This document shows, piece by piece, positions 30,424 through 43,590 of a stretch of 64,000 bases of DNA. Numbering within the stretch: the first letter of the stretch is position 1; every line of letters starts with the position of its first letter. Origin of the DNA: Phytophthora colocasiae (Eukaryota > Oomycota > Peronosporomycetes > Peronosporales > Peronosporaceae); NCBI GenBank assembly GCA_018806915.1, contig JAGKQI010000058.1:62001-126000 (forward strand), given 5' to 3'. Both the position numbers and the translations under genes were made by a program. The notes beneath the pieces are model-generated. The model was not told the origin of the DNA. It did no database searches and was given only the letters and a program-made list of their open reading frames with translations.

Positions 30424-30523
30424 ACTCAACAAGTTCGGGAAATTCCGACGATATTTTGGTTATGGTACATGTACAGTAGTTGGTTTCGTGACTCCCCATA
30501 TATTCTTTTGTGATATATCCTGA

Positions 30524-32223
30524 ATGGAGCCTGGACTCGCTACAAGTGACCAACCAGCATGGGAAGGCCCCACCGTCGTGTGCCGAGACTGTCGGGCACA
30601 GTTATCCGTCGAAGACAGCGAGGAGCACGACTGCTCCATTGCTCGAGCGTCCACAGCTCGACTGTCCCCGACGAAGCGCATATTCCTCAATACTGCAGCT
30701 AAAGCGACTTCTTTCTTCGACACTGTGAGGGACAAGAAAAATACTGAGGCTAACGCTCCCGTTAATGAACCAATCCAGGCCCCAGTACGTCAACTCGACC
30801 GCAGAAGTTCCACCTCACAAGTTCCGGAACAGACTGAAAGTTCAAAGATCATCGCAAAGCTGCAACGCGCCACGTCTGTGCCAGAAACAGAGGCTTGCTC
30901 TCCTTCGGTGCCTGCAGTGACATTGTCTTTGCCAGAAGCCAAACCACCTTTAGCTTTGGATCAGCAGCGTCGGCATTCTACCGGCTCACCGGTGCACAAC
31001 GGTTTACTCCAATGCAATGTGCGGGACGTACGCGTCACCGCTGACCAAGTCGCCATTTACTCACTAGCTACCCACGTGCCGTCCCTGACGTCCTCCGTGA
31101 TCACAGTCGAACGACGTTTTCGAGAGTTTTACGTGTTCGCTCTTCGCGTTTGTGCGATGTTCCCATCCTCTGGACTCTGGAACATGTTTCCGCCCAAAAC
31201 GTACTGTGCTTTACGCCGTCACTCCACACTTACTGACGGGTTTCTTCACCGACGCAAAAGCGGTCTCGAGGAATTTCTTCATTGTGCGCTGGAGAAGATG
31301 GTGCTAGGTGGAGAAGCTCAGGGAACAATCGCCCAATGGTATCTACTGCGATTATTTCTGAACCTCCCATCCGTGCTAGCAGCTTCAGCACCTTTGAAAG
31401 ACCGGAGTCTCACTGCTGCGCTCTACGAACTGAAGAAGCACGCTCGTCAATTCAGTGGCTGGTCAGTAAATCGGAAACCAGGTCCATGCGACACAGTTTT
31501 CGAGAAGGTGGCTGACAGCTTTCTCATGATCAAACGTGTGACGACGTGCCATTTCCCGGCTCGTGCCGTTTTCGATATGGTGATGAATCGAAGTATCGAT
31601 GATGAGATGCCTGGGCGAGGAGCAGGGGTTATGTGGACTCCATTCGTTGAAAGTGAGGAGGTTCTGAGTCGAGAAAACGAGCACACATGCACAGTGCGGA
31701 CAGTTTTCAAGGGCAGTAGCTGGGGGCGAGCTAAACTGCAGATGATCTCAAGGAAGACGTGGAGGTAAGTGAATTACCCTGTTAGCTTTCTGGTCCGTGT
31801 CGTAGTCACTAATCGGTTGAACGTGATTCGAACAGAGTGGATGAGAGCGGTACTATTTCGATCGTCATGATACCAGCGGATGTTTCAGCTTGGAACGATC
31901 CTCGAGTTGTCGGATCCAGCCACGGGTCACGCGTTGACTGCATTCTTGGCGGCTGGTTGATCACTCCAACACCGTGGGAAGGTTCATGCAGTGTCACGTG
32001 GTTGATGCAGGTCAATTTTGGGGAATGCGATCCCCGAGCGGAGTTCACAGGCAGTCAAAGCCAACTCACGACATACCTGGACCGTCAATGCCTTCAAGCG
32101 TGGGCAGACGAAATCGTCCATTTAGTCAACACGCTTGAAGGAGTGTATGATGCCGAATACTATCGCGGCTTAGGCCCGTTGGTTGCGGTGCAGCAACCCA
32201 ATCGGGGTACGCTCACAGTCTAA
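30524..32223 (+). CDS. PX-domain and START-like lipid-binding protein
   Basis: Two exons, 30524-31764 and 31836-32223, with a 71-nt intron (donor AG|GTAAGT, acceptor AACAG|A), give 542 residues. The start holds a CxxC-like finger (VVCRDCRAQLSVEDSEEHDC). Residues about 165-285 resemble a PX phosphoinositide-binding domain (VERRFREFYVFALRV ... RRKSGLEEFLHCAL). From about 320 to the end is a START-type hydrophobic-pocket domain (FEKVADSFLMIKRVTTCHFP ... SVTWLMQVNFGE), split by the intron. Oomycete genomes carry many START proteins with N-terminal fingers or PX domains. The ligand is unknown; lipid transfer or sensing at endosomes is an inference from the domains. Confidence 0.75.
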
Positions 32224-32354
32224 AGAAAATAGTCCTACAAATGCATTAATTTCCTGAAGACTTGATAGAAGGGGCTTTTACTTTGTTCTGCTCAGAGCTC
32301 TAGCCTAATTTTCATAAAATACTCATGACTAAGGGATCTTCGTCCTTGTGTGGG

Positions 32355-35300
32355 TTATAGGTGACGCAGTTTCGCGTCCAGCTCGGCAGACCATGACTGG
32401 TAATTTTCCGTGACAGTAGCGTCGACTAGGTATGATCCATCCAGAATGTCAGTAGTGGAAGTCGGCGATGTGGCCGCAGACTTGGGACCAGAAAACGATG
32501 TGGATCTCTGCAATGTCGGCTTGTTCACACTGGAAGGCTGACTGATAGAGTACGTCCGGCTAATTTTCTTCCTCTCAGTTGGTAAAGAAAATTTGGTCGA
32601 TTTGATGAGCTGCCCAATCGATACACTTTTCAACTGTTTCCCAATACACCACGACGTTAGAAAGTCTTCTCCATTGATAGTTTAAAAGTTGTTAAGCGCT
32701 TACATCTGGGCTCCGATGACCAGAGGAACTGCTCGGGCGTTGCGTGATAAAGTTGGCTCGAGTAGGATCCAGCGGCGAGTTTCCGCCGGCAGTCAGTCGG
32801 TCAAAGACGTTGTGGGATGGACTAGTCTTCATCAGAAGTGCATCAGGCGACTTGACTTCGGGCTTGAACGTGCACTCCTGCATTTCCAGCTGCTCCTTGA
32901 GCTTCTCGCGCTCCTCAATTACTTGAGCCTTGTCATAACTCAGAAGTCGCTCCCAGACAGGAGGAGCGGGCTCGCCATTACTTTGGGCAGTGTCAACTTC
33001 GATCTGAGGGCGAAAAGTACACTCTGCCATCTCCTTCTGCAACCGCAACTCCTCCCCCATCTCGATCTTCTCCTTCATCTTGTCTTTCTCGTCGTACAGG
33101 CGCTGAACCCAATACAACATCAATAAAAAGATAAGCAAACCAGCAATGCTGTATGCAACGTGCGCTTAGATCTGACCAACCTCGAAAATGCTCTTTGCAC
33201 TAACTCGCTCAGTAACTTTGACCTTGATCTCTTCAGGGGGTTCGTTAATCTCAGGCTGCACCAAACGAAACAGACAAACGTAAGCGATGCAGGACCTCAC
33301 AGGTTAAAACAACTCATCTTACCTTAAAGGAGAACTGCTGCTCCTCTTCAAGACGTCGCTGCTCCCGCCCAGCGTCTAGCTTTTTCATGTAGTCCTTGTT
33401 GTATAGTCGTTTGTGGAATGGTTCCTTTGTCTTTGCCTTCGCCTTGAGCACACGCGAACGAGCGGTGATCTTCGGCTGGAACGGAGCTTGCGCCATTTCT
33501 TCTTCATCTCTCACCTGGCGAAGCTTTTGAAGGCGTTCAGTCCGATCAATACTAGCTTGATAGAGGCGATTGTACGGGTTAGCATCTGGGACGGCTTCGA
33601 CTGTCGAGTCGGACGCACCATCAGCCTTACACTTTATACGCTTTGCAGTTATCTTCGGCTTGAATGTACACTGGCTCATCTCCGATTCGATCTTCTTCTG
33701 CTCGCGAGCTAAGCGCTTTTGCTTTTCACGCTCGAAGTCGTACAGAGGCTTAGTTTTCGCAGGCGACTTGGACGACTTGATTTTGGGTTTGAAGGGGCAT
33801 TGCTCGTCCGTAGTTTTGGCTCTCTCCAGAAGTTTCTCCTCTCGCTTCTGCTTAATTTCCTGGGCATTCTTGTAAAGGTTTTCGTATCGCGGCCCTGTGC
33901 CGGGTTGAGCAAGACGCTTAGCCCGTGCTGAGATCGTCGGTGCAAAGGTGCATCCGTCGCGCTCGTGTTGCTGCTGAAGCCCACGTTTCTTCTCCTGAAG
34001 TTCTTTCGCTTGAGCATGTAGACGGGAGAAATGATCTAGATTCGGATCTTCAGTTTCCCCCGGAGCTGTACGTCTCTTAAAGTTGTTGACTTGCGGTGCA
34101 AACGAATACGTTTCTTGCAACTCTGCTCGGCGAGCATCCTTCCGTGCCTTCGCCTCCCTAGCATCCTCGTACAAGCGCCTGCTAGCTGCTTCAGCCTCCG
34201 TTGCGTTAAGCCTTCGCTTCACGTTCCGTTGGCCATCATCAGTATCAATCGCCGTAGTTTGAGGTGCAGGCGGAATAGCAGACTTATCCACAGCAGAAGG
34301 CACATTAGGCGGAGGTATTGCCGATTTTGTAATCATCGCGGCTCCTTTCTTAGCAACCGTGCTCTTCATCAACGTTTTCCGGGTCTCTGCTGCGCTCGCT
34401 CTAGCTATGCTGGTTGCTGTCGGATTCAAACCCTTTTTTTTATCGTTCACAAGGCGTGGCACCACCTCAGGCTTCGGCTTTGATTCTGGGTCAGTTTTTG
34501 CTTTGTGCAGGGTAGATCCAGAGTTTGGTCGTGCTATCAGGCGCTTTGGACGGATTTCTTTTGACGCAGCAGCGATTGTAGCAGGGCCCGGGGGAGGCTT
34601 AACGTCGGCCACATCGCTCTTTCGTTTTGCAGGACGAAGTTTCGACTCGGACGACGGATCTGGTGGCGTCGCTTGCTTCATATTTGTTGTAGCTCCATTA
34701 ATTGCTGAGGGTTGACCAGGTTGAGCTTTCGAAAAGAGACTCGATACAATCGGGGTAGCATGGAGCTTCGTTTCCGGAGAGTCGCCTTTTCGTTTGTTGC
34801 GACGAGGTTTTAGCGATGGTTCTGGAAGAGTAGTATTCTCCCCATGTTGAGCTGTTGGTTCCTCTGTTGACTTTGAAATCTTGAATTGAACCGGTTCGAG
34901 GACGGCCGGAGCAATCACTTTTGTTGTCTCTGGTTCAGGCGCAAATGTACTTGGTTCGGCCACCTCGAATGTCTCCAGCATGGATGCATTAACCATCGGA
35001 GAGGCAATTGGTGTCGCTGTTTTTGGGCTTGCAGATTCAGCAGAAGGTGCTGCCTCTGTGGTCTCGTCAATTGATAGGCCTGAAATTGAATTGGTGTTGA
35101 CGTTAATTTCAAGTGGAGGGGGTACCACCACGTTATCATCTGCGACGGACCAGTGCGATTGCACACTCAATAGTGCAACATTGGCGTCTTCTAGCGTCTC
35201 GACCGGCTTCCCTGGCTCCACGAATACACCGTTAGACGGACTACCGTTGGCCAGACTCATTTCAGCCAGGAAGCTGCCCAACATTGACGCTCCCTGCTCT

Positions 35301-35944
35301 ACAGCCGGAGCCTGTTCAACAATAACTTCTTCATTTGTTGTCACTGTCATTTCAATAGGTGCAGCTTCTTGCCGTGCACTGGGCGTCTCGTCAACTTGCA
35401 TCTCCGTCGGTGGGGCATTGATCACCACTTCTACAGGGGCCTCAACAACTGTGGACAGCAGCTCCGGTGACAACGGGGCTATTCTCGACTGCTCCTTCTC
35501 AGGCGAGTGCACCAGAAATGGTTCTGGTGACGAAGGTGGCGTTCGCGGGATACGTCCACTGGACGGGTGTATCGGCAGCTTCAGCAGTCCGTCCTCTCTC
35601 ACTGTCGTGTCAACCTGAATGTCCACCTTCGTCTTGTCCTGTGTCAAGACCAATTCCCCCATCGCCTGCTCCACTCCTGTCGTTTCAAACGTAGCAAAAA
35701 CATCAACTGTGCTAGTCGGTGCAACCGCCACAGGCGACGGTAACGAGATGAGATCGGCGGTGGCTACGTCATCCATTGGCAACACAACGGCCGCTGTCTC
35801 CTGCTCATCACCGCCCGCATCATCATCCGCTTCGCGTCGATTCTTCTTGCGGTTGTTGCGGCGCTTAGAACTCGGCGACTCAAGTGGTGACGTCTCCATC
35901 GCCCCAGCAGCTGGTGCAGCCACGGGCTCCGTCTCCTGTGCCAT
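32355..35944 (-). CDS. F-x-P repeat, low-complexity protein (flagellar or cytoskeletal style), function unknown
   Basis: Four exons: 35944-33323, 33255-33181, 33102-32704 and 32633-32355. The introns are 67, 78 and 70 nt; the product is 1124 residues. Residues 1-560 are disordered, rich in proline, threonine, alanine and acidic residues. From about 600 on, a repeated unit of roughly 45 residues appears at least eight times: 'LY' or a similar start, a charged helix, then F-x-P-x-[IV] followed by a basic run (TYSFAPQV, GCTFAPTI, QCPFKPKI, QCTFKPKI, QAPFQPKI, QQFSFKV, ECTFRPQI, ECTFKPEV). The small second exon (25 codons) links the last two blocks. Similar F-x-P-x-I repeats are common in large protist proteins of uncertain role, some flagellar. 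No enzymatic domain is visible. It starts 152 bp from the divergent FANCD2-like gene. Confidence 0.75.
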
Positions 35945-36095
35945 TGCGTCCGTCGGCGACTAGTGAGTGTGAGACTGGAGCTGATGGGCTGAGCTGATTG
36001 CGAAGTGACCGACGTTGAACTGGTGTCGCCAACCACCAAGTGAGCCAAGTGATAAAAATAGCAATCGTCAGCCCAGATGGTTTTGAAACGGCAGG

Positions 36096-39000
36096 ATGAA
36101 TTTAGAGAACGAACTGCGCGCGAAATTCAAATTTCACAATAACAATCACAAGTCGAAATATTCATTGATGGCGGATGTGGAAGCCCATCGCGACCTGGTG
36201 GTCGATGGGGACGCAGCGCAGGCACTGGACATGTGTCGACGTCTGCTACGTACTGACAGCAGTCTGCAGCGCGTGCAAACGGCGCATTTGGTGCTGGAAC
36301 GGCTGCGCTGTGGCGGTGCAGATGACTCGAGTGATGAAGTGAATTCCCTACTGCGTCTACTCAGTAATTATGTAGCACCAACACGCGAGCTAACGGAGGA
36401 GATTCTGTCGTTACTACTGTTCAGTGACCATCGCGTGCTGCTGGTGCATCATTTACCTAAGGTAAAGGTCGTTTTTATTGATGAAATCTGTTGTTATGTG
36501 GGATAGTTGACCGATTCTGCTGAGTTTAGTTGACGTACCAGTCCAAGGAATGCGTGGAATTGGTAGTAGAAGCATATTTGGAGCTATTGGCAACAGACAG
36601 ATCATTGCTAGTGCCTGTGCTCGGATCGCTGGCCGAGATGCCGCTGGACAACACGGAGAAGAATACAGTCGTGGAGGCCACACAGTCTCTGTTGGATGCA
36701 GCAGTGGAGGAAGACATTCCAGCGGTTGTACAAAGTTTACTGTCGATGGTGACAAAGGCGTCCGCACCTAAAGCACTCTCACGTCTTCGAACTGAGTGCA
36801 ATCGAATTCAGTCAGGAACGTTATCTCTTACGATGGAGGTGATCGGGCGTTTTGCGACTGTCGGTTCAGTAGCATTAACAGCGCTTCTTCGCCTCATTAG
36901 ACACGTTGATCCTTTGTCAACCTTTGACATTGTCCTGCTAACGTTTGTTATGGGAAAGTCTGCGGAAAATGAGGTGAATCCTTTGGCTTATCTATTAGTT
37001 GTGACTTCAAACGAATTCTCACTTACACTGCTTCGCTATGGTGTATGTAGGTGGCTGTTAGGACGACGACGGCTGTCGCTCAAAGTGGTCGACTGCATGG
37101 CCGAATGATGCGCGAAGCCGCTGCAATGCTAGTGAGACCGGAGTGGGCATATCTTCTCCCGTCCTTCGTGCGCTTTTGTAGCTGTCTTCTCGCGGTTTGC
37201 TTTCGGTCGTCAACCCAATCAGCATTGGCTCTGAATCTGATCTCCAGTTCTGTTGATTCCCTTATTGTCCTCATCGAATCCAGGAGTTCTGTCCAGGAAG
37301 AGGTAATTCATCTGTTGTAAGCTTGCACTCCTGACGAAACCTCTAACACAGTTGCTGAATAACCTGAACAGGCTCTAGTTCTTTTACTGACAATCGCCAG
37401 CAGACCGAAGAAATTATTGCTGCTCGGGAACGCTGAGTCGGTGCAGCGCACGCGTAGATCTCTCTGTTGGGATGTTGCCGAAGTGATCGCATTGCGATTT
37501 TCTGATCTTGCGCGAAGGAATGCAGACGCGTTGGCATCTTCATCTCATTTATTCCTCGATCATTTGCACGGAATTGCTTCCACTACGGTTGATTCTGAAG
37601 TTGATGGGAAGTATCCGTCGCATATTCTCGATCTTCTCTGTTCGACCATGGCACTACTGACGAAGAGGGAGCGTGGTATTTATTCACTACTCATGATCAC
37701 CATACAGAAACAGCTTGTATCTCGAGTATCTGGTGTGGCACATGGCCAGCAGTCGTTCAAACGACAAAGCAGCACAAGTGCAGTTGAGGTAAAGCAGCTC
37801 ATAGCTGTTTTTCTGACCGGGCACCTGCTGAAAAACCAAGTTGTTGTGGAGTCTCGAGACCGGAAATCGCTAGCGAACTGGATGCTGCGGCTTTTAACTT
37901 CAGCTAATCGTGACGAGACACTGTTGCATGTGATGCGCTTTGTGCGAGATGAAATGAGCCGAACGCGAGAAGTGTCTGCTTTGGAGCAGGAGCGGGCATT
38001 ACTAACGTCCGCAATCTCTCAAGTATTCCGGAAAAAATGCTTATCTTGGGCACCACGTGATCAGGTCATAACGAAAGGTGACAATAGTCTTGCCATAGCA
38101 TTTGATACGAAGGAAACCAGCGATCAAGACAGACTGACGAGTCTGCTGGTTGTGAATTCGACTGAGTTTGTGCTGAAAATGAGATTTGGCACTCCTTTCC
38201 CTAATTTCGAGGCTATGGATATTCACGAGCGTGAAACAACCAAAAGACGGACAGAGCAGGAGTACCTGATGAAAATTTGCCTCCTGCATGAACTCTTTCA
38301 TTGTTATCTGGATTTTGCGCCTCCAGTTGAACAGAACGACATTGTGGATGCTGCGTTCCTGCTTCCTGGGCTGGATGTGAATGGGGAGGCATATGAACCT
38401 TCTGTACTGAGCAACGTGATCTGGAATCTAGTGTGTGCACTAGAGATAACTGTGGCTGCAACAAACTTTGCCGCTGAGCAGTACACCACCATGCTCGCTA
38501 GTTCGAAGCCGGACGACGAGTGCTTAGCACAATACTCGCGAATGGCAACTAGGCTACGAGTTTGCTTGGAGCAATGCGATCAAATAGAGCGGACTTTAGC
38601 GGTCCAAACACAACTTATCCAATCCCGCTTAGATTGCCTTTTCGATAATTCAAGTTCGCGTGACGGTGAGATGCAGAAGCACGAATTGGAATGGCTGCAG
38701 CTTGAAGTAGCTATTGTGGAACAAATGCTGAAGGGGCAGCTTCGTCGAGTGCAAGGAGAACTTCCACATGCCTCATTGTTCGGGTTAAGTTTCCGTGTGG
38801 TCTGTTTGGTATTCGAAGGACAGTGGCAACGGTTTGCGGATCCAGAACTCTTGTTGTCTCACGAATTGAAGTTGCTGCAGATTTTTAGCCGTCACTTACA
38901 GTCTACTTCTCTCGATGCTGGTGATCGCGATGTCTCAAGTACCGGCAGAAACAGCAGACTGCTCGTGTCTAGAAATGAAGGATGTCGAGCAATGACATGG

Positions 39001-41038
39001 ATATGCCGTCGTGCAGCAGAGCTGAGTCGCACAATTAGTTGTGAAGAATCAGATCAATCTGGAAGCCTTGACGAAGAAGACATTGATATCGAATCAAAAG
39101 GAAATTTACCTGCAAATGCTGCAAACAGAGATCTCATGGCGAGTTGTCTAGCGAGCATCTACGAAATTTTTATTATCATTTTAGAAGAGTGTCGTATCGC
39201 CACTGCGGCGGGTGAATCCAGCTACACGGACCAAGTGATGGAGCTTCTCGCCACTGGTGCAAGTCCTGACGATGAGGTTTCTCTCTGTGGGAGCGCTCAT
39301 GGATACAACGAGATTTTCTTCCGCTTTCTAGCTCGTCAGTGCCTTGAATTGACGGTACGTCTGTGCATTTCTTCCTTCTGTTGTAATTCTTGCTAAACTG
39401 TGCCAATGCCGCAGGATCCGACGCTTGCTTGTCTTGTGACGGATTGCCTAATTTCACTCGTGCTGAACACAAGGAAAAGTTCTCTGATTAGCCAACTTTG
39501 TCTTGCTCTGTTGCATCAAACGTACCCGTCACTTCAGACCCCAGCTCAATTTGAACATGATACTGGGAAATTCTTTAACAGCCTCCCGTTGAGGTCTCTA
39601 GCGAGCGCTGTCGTAGCGCCCAGCAGTGGTCGTCTGTGTTCGTTGAGGAGTTACCGCTGTACTTCTCTGAAGTGGCGGCATATCTCGTATCTGGTGGTTG
39701 GATCGTGGGCGTATTCGCCCTCTGTTGCGACGGGATTGTTCGTGCTGGCTCAGTACCTTGAAGAAATGAGCGTTTTAGTTGCCGCTGCTGTGCCACGCGA
39801 GGACGGCCGGAAGAAGCGCACTCGTATTCAAGACAGTGACGATGAGTCCGATGATGATTTGGAAGAGAAGCGCGGGCAGGATAACCTTGCAGTAGTCGTT
39901 CAAGGAGAGCATATCGTGCTAAAAAGCCTGACGAATGAGTCGCTGCCGTATTTTATCGAGGTGATCCTGCTGTGCGCCATTGCTTCATTGTATCGAGCAA
40001 CACCCAGGAAACCGAGCTCTCAGAGCTTATCAGACTTCAATCCTTTCATGGATTATTGCAGGGCGATGCACGTATTTGAAAGTGTCCTACGCGTGTTCGC
40101 TCAGGCCGAAGCTTGCGGATTCAATCTGCCAGTTAAGACCAATCTTCTGGTTCTGAGAGGTGGAGCTTTTGCTACACGAACCGCAAAGTCGCTCATAAGC
40201 AAGTGTATGGCCTGGCGCGTGGAGCAAAGCGTGGATGACAACACAGGCGCGTTAGCACATCTGAGCATTCTATTTGGTGCTACCGATGCGATGGCAACGA
40301 CAATGGAGACGGTGACAAGTGGTTTCCAGGAGCGTGTGATGTTGCAAATGCAGCATAATGGAAGCAGTCGCCGAAACGGAGGGTGGGCAAACGAGTTACT
40401 GGCCAAAACTTATGGGAAGAAGTACAATACGCGTCGATGGATCTCGAAAAGCGAAGCAAAAGTCCTTCCTTTCTTTTCGCACGGCGTCCAGGAACTTCAA
40501 GACTTCTTACAGGAACAAAGGTACGATGCTTCTGCTGGTCCCGGTTACTTTACATCCGACTGACGCTCTTTTGTGTTTGCCATTGAGCAGTGAGGTATAC
40601 AACATCGATTTGGAAGCTACTAGAGCCGACTGGAGGTCTACTGAAAGTGTCTGGAAAGACTTTGAACGTCGAGGTGTGATGTTGAGCGATGATAAACTTG
40701 TTTCTGCTTGCCGGACCCTCCAGGTAAAGGAACTCACGGTCGCGCTCCTCAAAGACTGGCGTTCTGCTTTGTCGTTCGGCAATGGTGACAGTGATACTGA
40801 CCTTGATGAAGAAGACGAAGAGAATCTTGAAGAAGAATCTCTGTCGGAAGAAGAGGACGATGGCTCTGATGGATTCGTCGTGAAGTCTTACGCTACAGCT
40901 TCGACAATCCGCAAGCAAACACCTGCTACTTTGTCAGGAAGAAAGAAACCGGCGGTTGAACTCCAGGACAACGAAGATCTTGGATTTCCGACCATTGTTG
41001 TCAACTTCAAGAAACAAAAGAAATCGCACAAGACCTAA
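36096..41038 (+). CDS. FANCD2: FANCD2-like Fanconi anaemia DNA-crosslink repair protein
   Basis: Eight exons: 36096-36461, 36542-36973, 37051-37302, 37372-39354, 39415-39521, 39602-39686, 39754-40520 and 40591-41038, giving about 1479 residues (human has about 1450). An alternative start is the ATG at 36168. FANCD2 is recognised from successive blocks: 'LLVPVLGSLAEMPLDNTEKN' with 'EEDIPAVVQSLLSMVT'; 'FDIVLLTFVMGKSAENE', whose spacing to the next helix fits FANCD2 only if the intron 36974-37050 is removed; 'MITIQKQLVSRV'; 'LPYFIEVILLCAIAS'; and an acidic C-terminal tail before a basic end. FANCD2 pairs with FANCI and is monoubiquitinated to clamp DNA at crosslinks. The introns at 39522-39601 and 39687-39753 are the least certain: the main frame continues through them, but with a composition unlike its surroundings. 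Confidence 0.75.
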
Positions 41039-41099
41039 GCTGCGTGATATGTGCAGCATCTCGGATCACAGTATCGTTCATCTACTTGCCACATCTAAA

Positions 41100-43590
41100 C
41101 TATCCGAGCTTCGACAGCTTTTGCTTTTGGCGCGAGCGGAAAATGTCATGCGCCGGTCGCTTGCTAACTACGCCAGAGGCGCCGTCATCGTCGCCAAGCC
41201 CGCCATTCTTTTCCGCGTCAGCAGCTTGCTGTTGAAGCTGCTGTTGGTGCTGAAGCGCTAGCTGCTGCTGCATTTGCTGCTGCTGCTGTTGCGCCATTTG
41301 TTCGATGCGCGTACGGGGAGGGAAATCGACAAGCAGCATCGCACGGAAGATATGCTCAACATCAGCGATCGGCCCATTCCAGGGTAAGTTCAAAGGCAGC
41401 ATTCCCGCAAATTCCTTCAAGAAATCAGGCAAAGGAGGGCCAGGAATTTGTCTACAAAATGGGCAATACAGTTAGTATCTACTTAAAATAACGTATGATC
41501 AAATGTAGATTCACCCACCTTTCCATGTCGAGACCAAAGCTCCCAAAGCCTGCGCTTCCCATACCTTCTCCATCATCACCTCCATCGTCACGATTACCTC
41601 CAGCCGAGCCACTTCGGGACGAAGACTGATACATGTCGAGAAAACTCTGGTCGCAACTTGTAGGTGGCTGTAGATCCAGGAAGGAGTATCGGTGGGCGAT
41701 ACTAAGCAGGCCTTTCATCTCCACAAAAGGTTCTTCAGGGAACGCCATTGCTCGTCGAGCTTCGACTTTAGCCACAGTAGCAAGATCACCACCACTGGCC
41801 ACCATTGTGTGCTCGAATTCTACGTATCGGTCCCAGATCGGGCGAGATACTTCCGAGGGCATAACCGATAACACCTTCTCGAATAAGGAGCGCATATCTG
41901 CAGCCAAACCACAAACGATTTTGTCAGAAACCTAACTTCAATCGTGTATAGGTATGGAGCGCTCACTGTTATCATCATTGAGATGGCCAAGGAAGTCGAG
42001 GTAGCACAGAATGTAGGCAGGCTCCTGGATACACTTCTTCAAGCCCAGTTCAAAGATCTTGAGAGCAATGTCTTTACCGGTTTCAGAGTTGTCGCTGTAG
42101 AACTCCAGCAATGCTGCAAAAAAAGAAACCAAAAGTTAGACAAAATGGACGAAGCAACCAACTATCCTTATCCACTTGCTTACCCGAAGCAGCGAAGACG
42201 TGATACGTGCATGCTCCCTCACGCTCATCCTTGCGAGCTCGCTTAAAGATCGCGCGAGCTTCCGTTAGTCCCTTTGCTCCGTACGCACGTCGAGCAAAGC
42301 GCTGGTAGGTGACATATGCAAGAGCGGAAACATGGTCCTTTAGCAGCTTTTCGTAAATGGCCTTGGAAGCGGGAATATCTCCACGAAGTTCATGATGGTC
42401 GGCAAAGGCAAAGTGCATGTAGCTGGAATCCGGGATCGCCTCTATCGCCCGTTCAAACACGCTGGTAGCAGCATCAGGGTCGTTAGCCTGGTTCTCGTAC
42501 GAAGCATACTGGTACCACGCCTCAGGATAATGCCGTTTCACGCTCACAAAGAGCTCCAGCGTGTATCGCATGCGTGACTTCAGGCGTAGGGCATCCAATC
42601 TCTCGGGGTTCCCCATTTCCAGCGCGAGGATCTTCTGCCAATTGGCCATGTCTGCAGTGTCAGCCCTTGAACTAGTTGCGGGCACCGCTAACGCATTGGC
42701 GTTCACCTGATCGTACAATTTCTTGCGGTCTCTCAATACTGCACGCGCCGCATCAAACTTGGGCCGGAAAACCTTGAAGAAGTTCTGCGCCAACGCTTCA
42801 TTATTCGGGATCGCCCTCTCGAACTTCTCGTAGTCTCTCCAAATGGTCTCCATGCCGTTCAATGGCACCATTACCATGCGATGGTAGAGTTTTCGGACAT
42901 TAAGGAAGGCCTGGGGGTCCTGTTCCTCCTGGACAAAAGCCAAGTACATCTGCCACACTGGCGCCGCATGGATAGACCCACCTACTCTCTCAATAGCAAG
43001 CTCAAAAGCATCTACCATGAGCTGTCTGGCCGTGGTAATGGCTGTGACGTCCTTCGAGTCCACAGCCACATCAAGCTTCACGACCTTAGTGAAGTCAAGA
43101 TAAAATCGCCAGAGGTCCACGTTGGGACATCGTAGCTGCATGAGCGACTTCTTGATAATCTCTTGCACACGGTCGTACTGCTTCTCTTTTAACTCGTGCT
43201 CAGCATAGAGCTTCCACCAGCGGCCAGACGTAGGGAACTGCTTTAGAAATGCCTCGTAATGCTCTCGGGCCTCGTCAATAGGTAGCAGCTGCACCTCGTT
43301 CATGAGCGCGATCCAAGCGTCAGCGTTCCATTGGTCCTTCTCTACAGCAGCTAAACAGCGCTTGAACTTGGGTGTGCGTTGGCGCTGCAATTGGCTCAAG
43401 TCAGCATCTTCCTCTTCCTCGTCTGCGTCTTCGTCCATCCACGCCCTCTACAGACCGAGTTTAAGGCAAAAATTAGTATCAATAGAGAGAGCAGAAGCTG
43501 CAGATGTAAATGAAGCCATACAGGAGCTGCAGGGTCCGTTGGCGGCGCCGTGATGGGCTCGTCTTCCTCGGAACTATCGGATCCCGCCAT
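41100..43590 (-). CDS. CSTF3: CstF77/Rna14, pre-mRNA 3'-end cleavage stimulation factor subunit 3
   Basis: Five exons, 43590-43522, 43447-42184, 42113-41967, 41897-41519 and 41451-41100, with introns of 74, 70, 69 and 67 nt, give 736 residues (human 717). The body is a string of half-a-TPR (HAT) helices, for example 'WKLYAEHELKEKQYDRVQEI' and 'AWYQYASYENQANDPDAATS', followed by 'NNMRSLFEKVLSVMPSEVSR'. The latter is created by splicing and matches the DNN-x-RTLFE context of the family. The C-terminus contains the monkeytail region (PDFLKEFAGMLPLNLPWNGP), a glutamine-rich tract (about 655-690) and a basic end. It scaffolds the nuclear complex that recognises GU-rich downstream elements in polyadenylation. 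It converges with FANCD2 (61 bp between stops) and starts 124 bp from the divergent gene at 43715. Confidence 0.9.

Noticed and set aside
36974..37050. Continuous exon through this part of FANCD2
   Set aside because: Reading through leads to a stop at about 37108. Removing 77 nt restores a segment that matches FANCD2 spacing residue for residue.
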